From: Paenibacillus gallinarum
Lineage (GTDB): Bacteria > Bacillota > Bacilli > Paenibacillales > Paenibacillaceae
NCBI RefSeq assembly: GCF_014836635.1
Contig: NZ_JACSQL010000003.1
Location: 62,001-126,000, forward strand
Direction: 5' to 3'
Length of the DNA stretch: 64,000 bases
Shown: positions 62,303 through 64,000 of the stretch, one piece after another
Layout: the number at the start of each line of letters is the position of its first letter
Position numbering within the stretch: position 1 is the stretch's first letter
Notes under the pieces: model-generated
What the model was told of the DNA's origin: nothing
The model's database searches: none
Seen by the model: only the letters and a program-made list of their open reading frames with translations
Translations under genes and position numbers: made by a program

Positions 62303-62385
62303 GTAGTTATTAGGAATTACAACACTTATCTCCTCTCATTTGCTAATTAGTGGTAAAATAATGTCTTGAAATGAGGTGGGTACAG

Positions 62386-63207
62386 ATGAATACGCCGAAA
62401 TGGCTAACTGCAAGGACAGTATTCATTGGATTTTTATTACTGTTAATCATGAGTTGGGCAGGGAATGTATGGTATTACTTCGGGGCAAGACTCGATAAAC
62501 CTTTGTTTCTCACGCATTTGGGCAGTTACGATGTAAACCAAGAAGAAATTCCAATTTATTATCTGGAGAATAAAACGGGTGATAACAGGGTCATATATAT
62601 CAAGTTTGATGAGCTGCCTTATTCCAGCTACCGAATCGAAGAAGTGAAGGAATATACACACCATGTACTAAAGGTCCTTTACTATAAGCCACTAAGAGAA
62701 GAAGATGAGCAAAATGAACAGCAGGAACTTGTAATTCATGAAATGGAAGTGGTGTATCAAGGGATTGAGTCTGAACGAATCCCGATCGGTGAAATTCGTA
62801 TTGAGACTTTTGATCAGTCAGATGAAGATTCCATTGTCCTTACTACGTCAAGCGGCGGTTTTCCTGATGGCAGCGGACTTACGGCTCTTCGGATGAAAGA
62901 ACCCGCAATCCTTGAACACGTGTCTCTAAATCAGTCTGATATCGAACCGGTTCTTCAGCTTATGGTGAATGATACGGACTATTCCGATCTACAGGAATGG
63001 AAACTGAACGAAAATGACCCCATTCGAATTAGCTACAAGTGGAATCTTCCGATGAAGGGTGAAGGATCAATGAGGGTATATAACCCCGTGGTTCAGCTTC
63101 ATTTTAAACGGGAAGATGGTTCAATCAGGGTAGAAGCAATAGCGATTAATGAGAGTTCTGTTTATTTCTCAGAAGAGCAAGTGAGGTCCTATATACAAGA
63201 GAGGTGA
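62386..63207 (+). CDS. membrane-anchored hypothetical protein
   Basis: 273 residues. One N-terminal membrane helix (FIGFLLLLIMSWAGNVWYYF) and a large extracytoplasmic beta-rich domain ending in a region with VYFSEEQVRSYIQER. Not recognised. It is a paralog of the gene that begins at 63859, which also has TFIGLGLLFILLILWAGN followed by the GYYNRMQLKKP segment where this one has WYYFGARLDKP. ATG 62386 is chosen because GAGGTGGG precedes it. Confidence 0.65.
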   Translation: MNTPKWLTARTVFIGFLLLLIMSWAGNVWYYFGARLDKPLFLTHLGSYDVNQEEIPIYYLENKTGDNRVIYIKFDELPYSSYRIEEVKEYTHHVLKVLYYKPLREEDEQNEQQELVIHEMEVVYQGIESERIPIGEIRIETFDQSDEDSIVLTTSSGGFPDGSGLTALRMKEPAILEHVSLNQSDIEPVLQLMVNDTDYSDLQEWKLNENDPIRISYKWNLPMKGEGSMRVYNPVVQLHFKREDGSIRVEAIAINESSVYFSEEQVRSYIQER

Positions 63208-63212
63208 ATGGA

Positions 63213-63815
63213 TTGGAGTATTTATTGCGTACAAAGGTCACGACACCCCTTAGGAGAATGGGGATCGGCTTTATTTTCATAATCATTAAAGTTAACTTTC
63301 ATATTAATTTCTATTCATTTGATATATTTGCTGATTTTATAGGATATTTCTTGATTTATCGGGCTGCTGTGGTATTAAGCGAAAAAACATCTGTTTTTCA
63401 TGTTGTATCATGGCTTGCTCTTTTGCTATCCATCCTATCCTTGCCTAAGGATTTCATGCCGTCAGTAAGTACTGCTGAAACATTTCAAACCATCTCGGTT
63501 GCAAACCATATCTATACGCAAGGCTTAGAGTTATTCATGATTATACTCCTATATTTCATATACAAAGGTCTTTGTGATCTTCCTTTATGGTACTATATAA
63601 GATCGGGTTTACTAAAACAGTCGATGCAAAAAAGATGCTTATGGCTGATAGGTTGTCTGATGCTTAAAATGCTCATCTATCCATTTTTTCTTAATCTAGT
63701 TGAGGATAAGCTCGTTTTTGTCATTGTTCCTGTGCTGCTTTCGGTTATCCTTTATATCCTTTTCGTACGAGTACTGTACCGAATGGCAAAAGCGGCCGAG
63801 CAGATCAGAGGATGA
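63213..63815 (+). CDS. multi-pass hypothetical membrane protein
   Basis: 200 residues with about five membrane segments (for example FIIIKVNFHINFYSFDIFADF and VFVIVPVLLSVILYILFVRVL). Not recognised. TTG 63213 is preferred over the overlapping GTG 63204 because GAGAGGTG is 8 nt upstream. It separates two paralogous membrane-anchored proteins, so the three probably act together at the membrane. Confidence 0.6.
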   Translation: MEYLLRTKVTTPLRRMGIGFIFIIIKVNFHINFYSFDIFADFIGYFLIYRAAVVLSEKTSVFHVVSWLALLLSILSLPKDFMPSVSTAETFQTISVANHIYTQGLELFMIILLYFIYKGLCDLPLWYYIRSGLLKQSMQKRCLWLIGCLMLKMLIYPFFLNLVEDKLVFVIVPVLLSVILYILFVRVLYRMAKAAEQIRG

Positions 63816-63858
63816 CGTAACAAAATATTATGCGACGAGAAGGAAGGAAGAACACGAT

Positions 63859-64000
63859 TGAAGTACAAAGAACTGATCCATTCATCAAAGAAGCGTAAGA
63901 CTACATTTATAGGATTAGGGTTATTATTTATTTTGCTAATCTTATGGGCGGGAAACATTGGGTATTACAACCGTATGCAACTTAAAAAACCGGTTTTTCC
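63859..64000 (+). CDS. membrane-anchored hypothetical protein (partial, runs off the window)
   Basis: TTG 63859 is 8 nt after GGAAGGAAG. 47 codons are visible: basic start KYKELIHSSKKRKTT, the membrane helix FIGLGLLFILLILWAGNIGYY, then NRMQLKKPVFP. The helix and the following KKP segment match the gene at 62386. The rest lies outside the window. Confidence 0.6.

Noticed and set aside
1..64000. insertion sequences, prophage or CRISPR array
   Set aside because: No transposase, integrase, phage structural gene or regularly spaced repeats were recognised; direct repeats found are short and local.

Overview
The window reads as a chromosomal segment of a low-to-mid GC, spore-forming, S-layer-bearing member of the Bacillota, most likely a Paenibacillus or close relative (inference). 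The grounds are purine-rich Shine-Dalgarno sequences with frequent TTG and GTG starts, the yojF-bshB2 bacillithiol pair, Spo0M, SLH-domain surface proteins, a GntR-YtrA/DUF1648 pair and a Bacillus-type urease operon. No rRNA, tRNA, insertion sequence, CRISPR array or prophage was seen. Most transcription units are short and close with clear intrinsic terminators.

Layout. 1-5963: substrate-binding lipoprotein, YnfA-type membrane protein, then a LacI regulator followed by Gfo/Idh oxidoreductase, ThuA-like protein and a second Gfo/Idh oxidoreductase (an oxidative sugar pathway). 6144-9896: small coiled-coil protein, then a type III polyketide synthase, methyltransferase and FAD oxidoreductase. 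10253-13483: carboxylesterase and small conserved proteins. 13999-19294: a large secreted subtilisin-like protease carrying both a cohesin and a dockerin, followed by a cohesin protein with three SLH anchoring domains. 19407-24525: serine hydrolase, HPr-like protein lacking the active histidine, methyltransferase and a three-gene ABC-2 exporter. 24687-30856: urea transporter divergent from ureABCEFGD. 30992-36427: PadR regulator and the trehalose operon treA-treP-treR with two TreR operators. 36492-46509: kinase, small proteins, transporters, LD-carboxypeptidase, tandem DUF1835 paralogs, GntR/DUF1648 pair. 46604-53055: Spo0M, YojF-BshB2, HflX with a long attenuator leader, YpsA, a Fur-controlled heme monooxygenase, a 32-residue membrane peptide and a LysM amidase. 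53281-64000: small membrane proteins, cupredoxin, ribokinase, glycerophosphodiesterase, DUF1796 protein, anaerobic ribonucleotide reductase nrdD-nrdG with an NrdR box, a drug-efflux MFS protein and the start of an operon with paralogous membrane-anchored proteins.

Two systems stand out. (1) On the minus strand upstream of hflX, a 16-codon upstream ORF encoding MIINWIRVRFTFAPTN has a perfect ribosome-binding site and an Arg-Val-Arg motif like those that stall macrolide-bound ribosomes. It is followed by mutually exclusive helices and an intrinsic terminator directly before the hflX ribosome-binding site. The pairings can be traced base by base and describe a complete antibiotic-responsive attenuator of a ribosome-rescue GTPase. 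(2) The protease/cohesin-SLH pair looks like a small cellulosome-type surface assembly built for proteolysis instead of polysaccharide degradation; because the protease has both partners of the interaction, it could also form chains.
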